From Spirosoma rhododendri (GTDB lineage: Bacteria; Bacteroidota; Bacteroidia; Cytophagales; Spirosomataceae), in NCBI RefSeq assembly GCF_012849055.1, contig NZ_CP051677.1, forward strand, positions 2,805,001 to 2,869,000: a stretch of 64,000 bases of DNA. The letters are read 5' to 3'. The notes under the pieces were generated by a model. The model made no database searches. It saw nothing but the letters and a program-made list of their open reading frames with translations, and had not been told where the DNA came from. Numbering within the stretch: the stretch's first letter is position 1; each line of letters starts with the position of its first letter. This document shows, piece after piece, positions 29,440 through 39,187 of this stretch. Made by a program: the position numbers and the translations under genes.

Positions 29440-30927
29440 CTAGTTTGCCCGGCCGACAGCGGGCGTACGAAGCCGATTCAATGTGTAGCAGATAACGGAG
29501 TTCATCAATTGCTTCGAACCGGCGGTCAGCTTGGCCAGATGCAGCTCGTAAATACGCTTCGGACGCAGTTGCGATAGCGTCAGCGATACCGTTCGGCGGT
29601 CGGGCGAGAGTTGTACTGCGGTAACTGGCACCGTCTGTACGTCTTTCTGTGGCGAGCCGTAGGCGCGGTGGTACTCGTAATAGTAGGAGCGGACTTGATA
29701 GTTTGCCAGCTGACGGGCAGTGGCTTCGTCGACGGGCTGCGTGAATGTCAGATCGAATCCGGTTGGGGTGAGTGTCATCGCCAGAATATCGAGTGGCGTA
29801 CCGCCCGTGTATCGGATGCGCTGAAGGCCCCGGTCGCCCAGCCAGCCGTGGTCGGTTTGGCCCAGCCATAAACTACCGTCGGGCGAAAAAGCCAGTCGAT
29901 TGTTGCCAATCCGCAGCGGTGTCCCGTTCGACCCACCTTTCGCGAAAAAAGGTACGCATGCGCCCTGCATCTGTCCGTCGACCATGTCGGGCAAAACGCG
30001 CAGCAGGTGCGGAAAATCCATCTCGCCAACGAACGTCTGACCAGCGAAAGGGCCAAATTTGCCACCGCTGTTGTCGACTACCATCTGGGTAGGCGAGTGC
30101 GCCATAATCTCGTGCGGAAAAGCGATACTTTCGACCGTCCGCATGCTGTCGAGGGTTTGGGGCGAAAGCGTCAGCGGGTCGATATCGGGAAAGCCGGGTC
30201 GCCAGACCAGACTCGTTGGGTGACCGTAGAACTTACCTTCTTCCACGTTGTAGAGTTTACTGGTACCGAGCCAGTCGCCCTGGTTGTCGGTGACCAGTAG
30301 CCGCCCCTGCGCGTCGATGCCAAGACCATTTGGCGACCGAAAGCCACTGGCATACGGTTTCACTTTGCCATTGGGCGTAATCTGCATAACCCAGCCCCGG
30401 TAGGGTACGCAGGCATACATCCGCCCCGGCCGTCCCAGCGAGTCGTACTGTCCCCGTAACTCGTCACGGATACCCGCGCCGTTGGATGCTGTGTTCAGGC
30501 TGATGTACAGATTACCCTTGCTGTCGCGGACGGGGCCGAACGCAAATTCGTGGTAGTTGCCCGACATACCAAACTGGTCGGCTACCGTTTCGTAGGTATC
30601 GGCCACACCGTCGCCGTTGGTATCGGTCAGGCGGGTCAGTTCGGGGCGTTGCATCACCAGCAGTTCACGATTGCTGACTGCGAGTATGCCCAGCGGATCG
30701 TGCAGACCTTCGGCAAACAGCTTCCAAGTCTTTGTTTTGGGGTTGTACAACATTACCTCACCCCGGTGAAAGCAGGCTGCCAGTCGCCCGTCGGGCAGAA
30801 AGGTTAGCCCGCCCGTTTCGACCGTCAGACCGGCAGGTGTCGGAATCGTTTCGATGGTGTAATAGTCCGAAATCGTATCGGTGGGGGCAGCCCAGAAACA
30901 CAGCGATGCCAGGAGGGTGAGCAGCAT
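29440..30927 (-). CDS. secreted beta-propeller protein (PQQ-sugar-dehydrogenase/NHL-like)
   Basis: An N-terminal hydrophobic segment (LLTLLASLCFWAAP) is followed by a ~370-residue propeller. Visible blade motifs are GGLTFLPDGRLAACF, FAFGPVRDSKGNLYISLN, GFRSPNGLGIDAQGRLLVTD and RLAFSPDGSLWLGQTD. These match the large Bacteroidota/Planctomycetes group of membrane-bound dehydrogenase-like propellers related to PQQ-dependent sugar dehydrogenases. The last ~100 residues form an Ig-like domain (LDILAMTLTPTGFDLTFTQP). No haem CXXCH is present. The cupredoxin gene ends three bases upstream on the same strand, so the two are an operon; an electron-transfer partnership is inferred. Confidence 0.85.
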   Translation of the reverse strand: MLLTLLASLCFWAAPTDTISDYYTIETIPTPAGLTVETGGLTFLPDGRLAACFHRGEVMLYNPKTKTWKLFAEGLHDPLGILAVSNRELLVMQRPELTRLTDTNGDGVADTYETVADQFGMSGNYHEFAFGPVRDSKGNLYISLNTASNGAGIRDELRGQYDSLGRPGRMYACVPYRGWVMQITPNGKVKPYASGFRSPNGLGIDAQGRLLVTDNQGDWLGTSKLYNVEEGKFYGHPTSLVWRPGFPDIDPLTLSPQTLDSMRTVESIAFPHEIMAHSPTQMVVDNSGGKFGPFAGQTFVGEMDFPHLLRVLPDMVDGQMQGACVPFFAKGGSNGTPLRIGNNRLAFSPDGSLWLGQTDHGWLGDRGLQRIRYTGGTPLDILAMTLTPTGFDLTFTQPVDEATARQLANYQVRSYYYEYHRAYGSPQKDVQTVPVTAVQLSPDRRTVSLTLSQLRPKRIYELHLAKLTAGSKQLMNSVICYTLNRLRTPAVGRAN

Positions 30928-30930
30928 AGA

Positions 30931-32001
30931 TTAAAGCGTTGAGAGCGTAAGCGAAAACTGACGCGTACCAGCCGGTAGCCGAACCTGATTGTTTTGTAGC
31001 CGCCCGGCCGAAGGTTTGTACTGAATGCCCGGCTGAGCCGTGGCGTTAAAGGTCAGTGGTTGCCGGGTGGGGGAAATGGTAAACGTTCGCACCAGCCCGC
31101 GACCACCCGCCCGTGCCCGGACCAGTTCACGGATTTCCACACCATTGACCAGATACCGGAATTCCGGGTACCGGTCGATCAGGCGGTAGCCTTTGAACTG
31201 CACAACGGGCGTTTGGCTACCTACCCGCCACGGAAACCCGTCGGTATCGCGGTAGTAGATGTCGCCCACAACGGTGGTAAACCGCTGCCCTTTCCCGTCC
31301 CATTGCTCCGTATTGTCGACAAAGCCCCCCGACCACGCATAACGCAGTCGACACGAACCCGCGTCGAACACGTACGATTGGCCACCATCGGCACCGGGCA
31401 GGCCGACCGCGATAGCCGCCGGGCCGCAGTCGGCCATAAACGTTCGGCAGACGGCGGGGAGTGTCAGCGGATAGGGGTGCCCCGACGCTTTGGCGTGCTG
31501 GTGCATACCAACTTCGGCTACGCGATCCAGATTGGGCAGGTTGCGGTCGGTTTTGGGGTCGGGCAGCTTCTCCGGCTCATTCGTTGCGTAAACGACACCG
31601 TACATGACGGCTCCGTGCCCCGGATAGGTGCAAACAAACGGGTAAGCGCCGTCGGCTACCCTGACCGTCAACGAATCAGCAGCACCGGGCTCCACACTGA
31701 CGGTATGCGCCAGCACATCATCCATAGCCGGAACGTGATGCATGGCAGGCCCTTTGTCGCCCAGCGCCAGCGCAAACTCAACCACCCGCAGCCGGGCGTT
31801 CGGCCGGGTAACGACGAGGTTATGGGCCATGTCGTCTTTGTTGAGAAAAACCAGATGCAACCGCGTGTTCGGCTTCACAACCAATCGCTTCTGATCGAAC
31901 TGCAACCCGCCCGACGTCGTAATGGTAATTGTTGTATCGCGCTGTGCCCACGCCGACAGATTCAGCAGCAAGGCAGTCAGCAGCAACAGTGATTTATACA
32001 T
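30931..32001 (-). CDS. secreted azurin-like cupredoxin with C-terminal beta domain
   Basis: After the signal peptide (ends near AWAQ, residue 20) an azurin/plastocyanin-type cupredoxin domain spans residues ~22-140. The type 1 copper ligands are H60 in DMAHNLVV, and C124, H129 and M133 in FVCTYPGHGAVMYG. The remaining ~215 residues resemble the propeller-associated domain of similar proteins (IYYRDTDGFPWRVGSQ). It is probably periplasmic or surface-bound and transfers electrons. It is the first gene of a two-gene operon with the beta-propeller protein (gap three bases). The sequence does not reveal the donor or acceptor. Confidence 0.9.
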   Translation of the reverse strand: MYKSLLLLTALLLNLSAWAQRDTTITITTSGGLQFDQKRLVVKPNTRLHLVFLNKDDMAHNLVVTRPNARLRVVEFALALGDKGPAMHHVPAMDDVLAHTVSVEPGAADSLTVRVADGAYPFVCTYPGHGAVMYGVVYATNEPEKLPDPKTDRNLPNLDRVAEVGMHQHAKASGHPYPLTLPAVCRTFMADCGPAAIAVGLPGADGGQSYVFDAGSCRLRYAWSGGFVDNTEQWDGKGQRFTTVVGDIYYRDTDGFPWRVGSQTPVVQFKGYRLIDRYPEFRYLVNGVEIRELVRARAGGRGLVRTFTISPTRQPLTFNATAQPGIQYKPSAGRLQNNQVRLPAGTRQFSLTLSTL

Positions 32002-32057
32002 ATCCGTAAAAGCAAAATCGACCCGTATTTTAACGTGTAGCTGGAGTACCCGCCAGG

Positions 32058-33035
32058 CTACTCACTCGCTAACAATACCTGAACGGCGGCAACGGGAAGC
32101 AACGTTCCCTGCCGGATCTGCGCTTCCAGCGCTGCGAGTTGTTCCCGCATTCCCGACTGATTGTAGAAACGGCTGTCGAGCTGGTGTCGGAGCAGAGCGC
32201 GAAACCAGGTGAGCTGCTGTTCCTGCCGACGTTGTAGAAACACACCGTTTTGCTGCATCTGCCGCTGATGATCGACGATCGTCTGCCAGAGTAACGGTAT
32301 GCCCTCGCCGGACAGTGCTGAGCAGGTCAATACCGGGGGCGACCAACCCGTGCCGGTGGGTGGAAACAAGTGCAGGGCGTTGGCGTAGTCGAGTTGGGCG
32401 CGTCGGGCGAGGGGTACGTTGTCGCCATCAGCTTTGGTGATGGCCAGTCCGTCGGCCAGTTCCATGATCCCCCGTTTCATCCCCTGCAACTCGTCGCCCG
32501 CGCCAGCCAGCATCAACAGCAGAAAGAAATCGACCAACCCATGTACGACTGTTTCCGACTGCCCAACGCCCACCGTCTCGACCAGAATCACGTCGAAACC
32601 TGCCGCTTCGCAGAGCAGCATCGTTTCGCGGGTGTGATGGGCAACCCCGCCCAGCGAGTCGCCCGCCGGGGAAGGCCGTATGTAAGCCGACGGGTTCATC
32701 GACAGCGTTTCCATGCGCGTTTTGTCGCCCAGTAAACTCCCGCCCGATCGCTGACTGGTTGGGTCAATGGCAAGCACCGCCAGCTTATGGCCGAGTTGCG
32801 TCAGGTGTGTGCCAAACGACTCGATAAACGTGCTTTTTCCCACGCCCGGTACACCCGTAATGCCCACCCGAATTGCCTTGCCGGCATCGGGCAGTATTCG
32901 CCCCAGTACCGCCTGTGCCAATGCCTGATCGTCGGCCCGGCGACTTTCAACCAGCGTAATAGCCCGACTCAACAATAGTCGGTCGCCCTGCCGGATACCA
33001 TCGGCGTACTGTTCGGGCGTAAGACGGTGACGCAT
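32058..33035 (-). CDS. meaB: methylmalonyl-CoA mutase-associated GTPase MeaB
   Basis: The 325-residue length is usual for the MeaB/ArgK family. Motifs: P-loop GITGVPGVGKSTFIESFG, DPTSQRSGGSLLGDKTRM, switch VETVGVGQSE, and the guanine-specificity motif ITKADGDN. MeaB acts as a G-protein chaperone that loads and protects the B12-dependent methylmalonyl-CoA mutase. No mutase gene is adjacent. The ispD gene ends 12 bases upstream on the same strand, so the two are probably cotranscribed. Confidence 0.95.
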   Translation of the reverse strand: MRHRLTPEQYADGIRQGDRLLLSRAITLVESRRADDQALAQAVLGRILPDAGKAIRVGITGVPGVGKSTFIESFGTHLTQLGHKLAVLAIDPTSQRSGGSLLGDKTRMETLSMNPSAYIRPSPAGDSLGGVAHHTRETMLLCEAAGFDVILVETVGVGQSETVVHGLVDFFLLLMLAGAGDELQGMKRGIMELADGLAITKADGDNVPLARRAQLDYANALHLFPPTGTGWSPPVLTCSALSGEGIPLLWQTIVDHQRQMQQNGVFLQRRQEQQLTWFRALLRHQLDSRFYNQSGMREQLAALEAQIRQGTLLPVAAVQVLLASE

Positions 33036-33047
33036 AGGCAGCGGGGA

Positions 33048-33695
33048 TCAGCGTAAATCGTCGGGGGTCGTGATTTTGATATTCTCATAGGCTCCTTCGA
33101 TCAACGAAATTGGGAAGCCCGAAAACTCCAGCACACTGGCGCAGTCGGTAAAAAATGGCTGCTCGTCAACTGCAAACGCCTGCCGGAACCAGTCGAGCCG
33201 AAACGTTTGGGGCGTTTGTACAAGCTGATACTGCCGCCGGTCAACGGCGCGGCTGCGCCCATCGGCGTCGACTATACGCACGGAATCTTTTACCAGTACC
33301 GCCGTCACCGCCGATCCCAGCCGTTCGGCTGTGTCAAAGCTGTTCTGGATAATGTCAGGTGAAATAAACGGTCGGACGCCGTCGTGTACCGCAACCAGCG
33401 TGCCTGTTGTGGGGATAGCCGCCAGGCCGCACCGTACCGACTGAAATCGGGATGCTCCGCCGTCGATGGTCTGAATACCGGGAAAAAACTGGTGTTGTTC
33501 GCAGAGAGCCCGCCAGCTATCCTGCTCACGGGCGGGTAGCACCAGAATGAGTTGCGACGCTGGCAGAACGGCCAGAAAGCGTTCAAGCGTGTGTTGTAGA
33601 ATGGGCTTGTCGCGCAGCAGCAGAAACTGCTTGGGTATATCGGCTTTCATCCGACTACCGCTGCCGCCGGCAACGATGATGGCGTAGTTACTCAA
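33048..33695 (-). CDS. ispD: 2-C-methyl-D-erythritol 4-phosphate cytidylyltransferase
   Basis: The protein catalyses CTP + MEP to CDP-ME in the non-mevalonate isoprenoid pathway. The signature YAIIVAGGSGSRMKADIPKQF, VAVHDGVRPFIS and the C-terminal TTPDDLR fit. The longest frame begins at a TTG at 33731, but a consensus -7 box (TAGCTTTG, minus strand 33736-33729) overlaps that codon. The TTG at 33695, giving MSNYAIIVAGG, is therefore preferred. The gene is preceded by two large hairpins that separate it from queA. Confidence 0.9.
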   Translation of the reverse strand: MSNYAIIVAGGSGSRMKADIPKQFLLLRDKPILQHTLERFLAVLPASQLILVLPAREQDSWRALCEQHQFFPGIQTIDGGASRFQSVRCGLAAIPTTGTLVAVHDGVRPFISPDIIQNSFDTAERLGSAVTAVLVKDSVRIVDADGRSRAVDRRQYQLVQTPQTFRLDWFRQAFAVDEQPFFTDCASVLEFSGFPISLIEGAYENIKITTPDDLR

Positions 33696-33767
33696 AACTC
33701 GTCGGGTACTAATCAGTGGTCGATAGCACAAAGCTACAACCCAGACTGATTAGTACCCGACGAGTTT
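33695..33767 (-). promoter_or_regulatory. ispD promoter inside a 23-bp perfect inverted repeat
   Basis: Arms 33695-33717 and 33745-33767 are exact 23-base reverse complements around a 27-base spacer. The spacer holds a consensus -7 box, TAGCTTTG, on the minus strand (33736-33729). The left arm begins exactly at the preferred ispD start codon. Transcripts from this promoter contain only one arm, whereas read-through from queA contains both and would form a hairpin over the ispD start. Confidence 0.6.
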
Positions 33768-33774
33768 ATGAATC

Positions 33775-33820
33775 GACAGGAGTACAGGATTGTTAACTTT
33801 TCGAATCCTGTACTCCTGTC
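33775..33820 (-). terminator. 17-bp-arm hairpin downstream of queA
   Basis: Arms 33775-33791 and 33804-33820 pair perfectly around 12 bases. On the queA strand a T run precedes the stem and none follows, so it is not a textbook intrinsic terminator, but it probably protects or ends the queA transcript. Confidence 0.6.
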
Positions 33821-33827
33821 AAAAAAA

Positions 33828-34871
33828 TTATAGAATCAGCATCGCGTCACCGTAGGTGAAGAAGCGGTACTTCTCCTTGATGGCTTGCTGATACGCTTCC
33901 TTGATAAGCTCGTGACCACCAAACGCACTCGTCATCATCACCAGAATCGACTCCGGCAGGTGCAGGTTGGTCAGCAGCGAGTTAGCAATTTTGAAATCGT
34001 AAGGAGGGAAAATAAACCGGTCCGTCCAGCCTTCAACAGGCTTGAGCCGACTGTTTGCCGATACCGACGATTCAACAGCTTTCAGCGACGTTGTACCGAT
34101 GGCACAAACCCGCTTGCCCGCGTCGAGGGCCGTATTGACGATTTGCGCAGCGTCATCGCCGATGCGGTAATTTTCCGAATCGGTCTTGTGTTTAGTCAGA
34201 TCTTCAACATCGACCTGCCGGAACGTGCCCAGCCCGACGTGCAGTGTAACCGGCGCAAAGTGAATGCCTTTGATCTCCATCCGCTTCATCATCGCGCGGG
34301 TGAAGTGCAGGCCCGCCGTGGGGGCTGCTACTGCACCAACGTGCTGCGCAAAAACGGTCTGGTAATAATCGCGATCGGCTTCTTCAACGTCGCGGTTGAT
34401 TTCGCGGGGAATCGGCATTTCGCCCAGTTCATCCACCGCTTTCATAAACTCCTCGTGATTGCCGTCGAACAGGAACCGGATCGTGCGGCCGCGCGAGGTT
34501 GTATTGTCAATTACTTCAGCAACGAGGTCGCTGTCGCCGAAATACAATTTGTTGCCGACACGAATCTTGCGGGCTGGATCGACCAGTACGTCCCACAGTT
34601 TCATTTCACGGTTCAACTCCCGCAGCAGGAAAACTTCGATTTTGGCACCGGTTTTTTCCTTGTTGCCATAGAGCCGCGCGGGAAACACTTTCGTGTTGTT
34701 GATGACCATTACGTCACCATCGTTGAAATAGCTCAGTATGTCTGAAAACTGCTTGTGCTCAATGGTTTTGGCCTTGCGGTCGACGACCATCAGCCGCGAT
34801 TCGCCCCGCTCAACCGGGTATTTGGCAATGAGACTGTCGGGCAAATCGAATTTAAATTCAGATAACTTCAT
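33828..34871 (-). CDS. queA: S-adenosylmethionine:tRNA ribosyltransferase-isomerase
   Basis: QueA transfers and isomerises the ribosyl group of SAM to make epoxyqueuosine in tRNA. The 347 residues and motifs [48 protein letters not shown] and [10 protein letters not shown] are those of the family. Cytoplasmic. ATG at 34871 is well placed: a consensus -7 box lies 48-55 bases upstream. Queuosine synthesis partners are not adjacent. Confidence 0.97.
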   Translation of the reverse strand: MKLSEFKFDLPDSLIAKYPVERGESRLMVVDRKAKTIEHKQFSDILSYFNDGDVMVINNTKVFPARLYGNKEKTGAKIEVFLLRELNREMKLWDVLVDPARKIRVGNKLYFGDSDLVAEVIDNTTSRGRTIRFLFDGNHEEFMKAVDELGEMPIPREINRDVEEADRDYYQTVFAQHVGAVAAPTAGLHFTRAMMKRMEIKGIHFAPVTLHVGLGTFRQVDVEDLTKHKTDSENYRIGDDAAQIVNTALDAGKRVCAIGTTSLKAVESSVSANSRLKPVEGWTDRFIFPPYDFKIANSLLTNLHLPESILVMMTSAFGGHELIKEAYQQAIKEKYRFFTYGDAMLIL

Positions 34872-34918
34872 AGCAGATCAGCACTGAAAAAGAACGGCTT
34901 ACTTTTTTATAAGGGCCG

Positions 34919-34926
34919 CAAAGATA
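34919..34926 (-). promoter_or_regulatory. queA -7 promoter box (TATCTTTG)
   Basis: The Bacteroidota TAnnTTTG consensus is matched on the minus strand, 48-55 bases upstream of the queA ATG. No clear TTTG -33 box was found at the expected spacing, so the call is tentative. Confidence 0.5.
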
Positions 34927-34991
34927 AACAAAAACCCGAAAACTTTATCAGCTTCCGGGTCTAATTCTTGGAATTATGGGTAAAATGCTTA

Positions 34992-35348
34992 TCAGTTTGC
35001 CGCAAACGGATCAATCGGCTGCACAGCCCCATCAGTATTGACCGTCGGCCGCTCACCCACGTTGAATTTTGCCATCAGTTCGGGCGAAACGGCTGAGTAC
35101 GTACCCTGAGCTGCTACGAACACACCTTTCTTGCCGTTGTTGGTCGTGATGGCATAGACTGTCATCTCATCGCCGGGGTCTGATGTGCCTTCGAACCGGT
35201 GAAACTCATCGACTAAAAAATCATCACCCTTCAACTTTACATCGCTGTCCTGTTCGGTCAGGTGATCGTTTTGAGCGTCAAATTGGTGTGTATACCCACG
35301 TTCGTGGAGGGATTCCATTGCCTGGGTTACCGTATCGTAATTTGCCAT
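34992..35348 (-). CDS. small conserved Bacteroidota protein (often labelled phosphoribosylpyrophosphate synthetase)
   Basis: A 118-residue soluble protein. The pattern YDTVTQAMESLHERGYTHQF, DEFHRFEGTSDPGDEM and VYAITTNNGKKGVFV with a C-terminal FNVGERPT matches a widespread small Bacteroidota family. Databases often call it phosphoribosylpyrophosphate synthetase, but at this length it lacks the PRPP-synthetase domains, so the name should not be trusted. Function unknown. It is a single gene between queA and the lepA operon. Confidence 0.8.
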   Translation of the reverse strand: MANYDTVTQAMESLHERGYTHQFDAQNDHLTEQDSDVKLKGDDFLVDEFHRFEGTSDPGDEMTVYAITTNNGKKGVFVAAQGTYSAVSPELMAKFNVGERPTVNTDGAVQPIDPFAAN

Positions 35349-35676
35349 GACTGTGTCTTTTTAGTGAATTAGCGCAAACCGAAGTCCTGATTTGCCGGGT
35401 TTGTCTGATTAACCCACAGTAGGCCGGATAGTTTTAAGTCAGCATGAATACCCTGCCTTGTGTGGATTTGACAACGGACACGTATGTCTATGAATTGATA
35501 CTGTGTGCGCGAATCAGTGAAACCGATGCAATGGTAATGGCAACGAACCCGATGGCGCCGACGACTGATTCATACAGCGTTGGGAAGTCTTAGCTATAGG
35601 AATGAATCAGGGTATGGGCAAACCGTGGTTTAGTTGACGGTTTATCCATACCCTGACTAATCTAAATGCCGTACGG
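35349..35676. other. intergenic region with a terminator-like hairpin
   Basis: No gene is seen. A 22-base imperfect inverted repeat (35605-35626 with 35637-35658, 19 matches) lies 18 bases beyond the end of the lepA operon and is its probable terminator on the minus strand. The remainder, upstream of the small conserved gene, must carry that gene's promoter, but no consensus box was identified. Confidence 0.6.
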
Positions 35677-35895
35677 CTATGCTGCTCTCAATTGAATGTC
35701 TGCCCGAATGTGCAGGTATGACAACAGCTCTTCCAATTGCTGAATGTATTGACCTCTAAGCCGTTCGTAGCCCTCTATGGCCAATGAATCAGCGGGTCGC
35801 TGCTCCGTATGCAGTTGAATTAATTCGTTCAACTGCTCAATTCGACCCAGGACATCGATTATTTCACTTCGCAGATTATGAGATTGATTCATCAT
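35677..35895 (-). CDS. small helical protein, likely partner of the nucleotidyltransferase
   Basis: The frame is open further upstream, but the plausible start is the ATG pair at 35895/35892, giving about 72 residues (MMNQSHNLRSEIIDVLGRIE...). It overlaps the end of the nucleotidyltransferase gene by about 20 bases, as in translationally coupled pairs. The product is almost entirely helical, with heptad-like leucines (IEQLNELIQL, YIQQLEELLSYL). No family was recognised. A coupled nucleotidyltransferase plus small helical partner recalls toxin-antitoxin layouts, but nothing proves that function. Confidence 0.65.
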   Translation of the reverse strand: MMNQSHNLRSEIIDVLGRIEQLNELIQLHTEQRPADSLAIEGYERLRGQYIQQLEELLSYLHIRADIQLRAA

Positions 35896-36364
35896 GCCAG
35901 GTGATTTGAACAAATCCTTTGGAGAACTTCGTGCGCGTAACCCGATCAGGTTTTGTCGTGGTAAACTGAAAAAACCACTGTGTGCGATCGGAAAGATACA
36001 GAAAATAATTACGTTCACCCGGCTCAATCAATCGCACAAAATACAGATCAAGATGTGGATATTGATCACGAAGCGTCCGCATCTGGTGCTCAAAACGATG
36101 GTGATAGAAGGCCGGTATGACTATCACCGCGTCTATGTCGTTCGGATACTCTTTTTTCGTGACGAAACTACCATCTATCCACAACGTAATAGTTAGGATC
36201 GACAACTTGTTTAGCGAGAAAATGAAAGACCGCAACATGCTGATTAGATCACGCCGATGCTCGTTCCAGCCAAATACATTCTCGAACGAGTTCCAGTCTG
36301 TTTCAATCAACTCGTAGGGCATCAGATGCCCCTTTGCATCGAATTGTAAAGTACCCGATGGCAT
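35876..36364 (-). CDS. nucleotidyltransferase-fold protein (DUF6932-like)
   Basis: The 162-residue protein carries the polymerase-beta nucleotidyltransferase signature: LWIDGSFVTKKEYPNDIDAV, i.e. GS followed after ten residues by DID. That is typical of stand-alone NTases of the DUF6932 type. Its ATG follows the lepA stop with no gap (aactagatgcc), so it is translationally coupled to lepA. It overlaps the small helical gene at its 3' end. The substrate is unknown; NTases of this kind occur in toxin systems and in tRNA or protein modification. Confidence 0.82.
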   Translation of the reverse strand: MPSGTLQFDAKGHLMPYELIETDWNSFENVFGWNEHRRDLISMLRSFIFSLNKLSILTITLWIDGSFVTKKEYPNDIDAVIVIPAFYHHRFEHQMRTLRDQYPHLDLYFVRLIEPGERNYFLYLSDRTQWFFQFTTTKPDRVTRTKFSKGFVQITWHDESIS

Positions 36365-38152
<1,788 letters not shown>

Positions 38153-38185
38153 GCTGGAAAACAGGAGTGTCTGCTGAATAAACAG

Positions 38186-38193
38186 CAAAAATA
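38186..38193 (-). promoter_or_regulatory. candidate lepA -7 box (TATTTTTG)
   Basis: Matches TAnnTTTG on the minus strand, 34-41 bases upstream of the preferred GTG start. No convincing -33 TTTG is seen at 19-21 bases. Confidence 0.4.
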
Positions 38194-38242
38194 GGCAAAA
38201 AAGTCCGCGAATGGGGTAGGGCTGGCCGGGTGTAAAAAACAA

Positions 38243-38267
38243 ACGCCGGCTTCAAAAGAAACCGGCG
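38243..38267 (-). terminator. intrinsic terminator of the tRNA-like RNA
   Basis: On the minus strand acgccggtttc pairs with gaagccggcgt (one G-U pair) around tttt, followed by tttgtttttt. It ends the RNA described next and lies upstream of lepA. Confidence 0.85.
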
Positions 38268-38533
38268 TGTCTGAATTACACTTCATCAACAAACTAAAAC
38301 CATACTGGCGAACCAGTCTAGTGCTGTAGGAGGGGGACTCGAACCACCCACGGTGCGGTTAGCTACAGTACAACTCTGGTGGTCAACCCCAGTCGCCACG
38401 AGGGCGGCATTATGCTGCGTTTATCCCTTATCACCACCCCGAGACAGGAGGGCACGTCTGCCAATTTCGACATCCTACAGTGTGAGAAAGATGTCGAAGC
38501 AGTCAACCCGTTGACCCTGGCCAACCGCTTCAA
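38243..38533 (-). ncRNA. unclassified structured RNA with tRNA-like ends
   Basis: A consensus promoter (38539-38571) and an intrinsic terminator bound this ~290-base unit on the minus strand. Inside, CTGTAGGA (from 38480) pairs with TCCTACAG (38324-38331) as an 8-bp acceptor-like stem. Next to them are a tRNA-Leu-like D arm (GTCGAAATTGGCAGAC) and a canonical T arm (GGTGGTTCGAGTCCCCC). The interval is about 157 bases, too long for a tRNA, and no orthodox anticodon arm can be drawn. An alternative 8-bp stem (38466-38473 with 38491-38498) competes with the acceptor and D arm. It is not a recognisable tmRNA, SRP RNA or RNase P RNA; 6S RNA or a Y-RNA-like tRNA mimic remain possible. Confidence 0.6.
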
Positions 38534-38538
38534 CAATA

Positions 38539-38571
38539 CAAAGGTAACAGACGACCTTTATTCATTGCAAA
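38539..38571 (-). promoter_or_regulatory. promoter of the tRNA-like RNA
   Basis: TACCTTTG (minus strand 38546-38539) fits the Bacteroidota -7 box and TTTG (38571-38568) the -33 box, spaced by 21 bases. Predicted transcript start near 38533. Confidence 0.7.
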
Positions 38572-38594
38572 TTTATCACTAAAAAAGCTTTAAA

Positions 38595-38626
38595 TTTATG
38601 ATACGTTAAAAATGAGCGTATATTTG
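38595..38626 (+). promoter_or_regulatory. promoter of the Lrp-family regulator
   Basis: TATATTTG at 38619-38626 is a perfect -7 box; a weaker TTTA at 38595-38598 is spaced by 20 bases. It is back-to-back with the RNA promoter, the two -33 boxes being about 24 bases apart, so one regulator could affect both. Confidence 0.65.
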
Positions 38627-38653
38627 TTATGAAAACAGAAACGGAAAGGGCAG

Positions 38654-39130
38654 ATGGCCGACAAAAATTTAGAAATTGACAATACGGACCTGAAAATCCT
38701 GAGTCTGCTCATGCAGGACGCTAATATGCCCTATACCGAAATCGGCAAGCGTATATACGTGTCGGGCGGTACAGTCCACGTCCGCATGAAGAAGCTGGAG
38801 CAGATGGGCGTCGTGAAAGGATCGCAACTCGTGATCGACAGTGCCCGGCTGGGTTGGGACATCAGCGCGTTTCTGGGCATCTACCTTGATAAGAGTTCGC
38901 TCTACGCCGACGTGTCGCGTCAGCTGGAGAAAATTCCCGAGGTCGTAAACGTGCATTACACGACGGGTATCTACAGCATTTTCGCCAAAATCGTTTGTCG
39001 CGACACGCAGCACCTGCGCGAAGTATTGCACGACAAGATTCAAAAGGTCAGCGGTATACAGCGAACCGAGACGTTTATTTCGCTCGAAGAAAGTGTTAAT
39101 CGCCCCGTTCCGTTCGGCGAAGGGGTGTAG
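38654..39130 (+). CDS. Lrp/AsnC family transcriptional regulator
   Basis: The 158-residue protein has an N-terminal winged HTH (LKILSLLMQDANMPYTEIG, VSGGTVHVRMKKLEQMGVVKG) and a C-terminal RAM/AsnC ligand-binding domain (FLGIYLDKSSLYADVSRQLE through VNVHYTTGIYSIFAKIVC). The family responds to amino acids or small metabolites and binds DNA as multimers. ATG at 38654 follows the predicted promoter by 28 bases. The tRNA-like RNA is divergently transcribed on the other side of the same promoter region. Confidence 0.95.
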   Translation: MADKNLEIDNTDLKILSLLMQDANMPYTEIGKRIYVSGGTVHVRMKKLEQMGVVKGSQLVIDSARLGWDISAFLGIYLDKSSLYADVSRQLEKIPEVVNVHYTTGIYSIFAKIVCRDTQHLREVLHDKIQKVSGIQRTETFISLEESVNRPVPFGEGV

Positions 39131-39187
39131 AGGCATTGAACCGTAAGCCGTCGGGCGCGTGTTATAGCCTGCAACGAACACGTACGT

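Noticed and set aside
38324-38480. Ordinary tRNA-Leu
   Set aside because: Acceptor, D and T arms fit, but the unit is ~157 bases and no proper anticodon arm can be formed.
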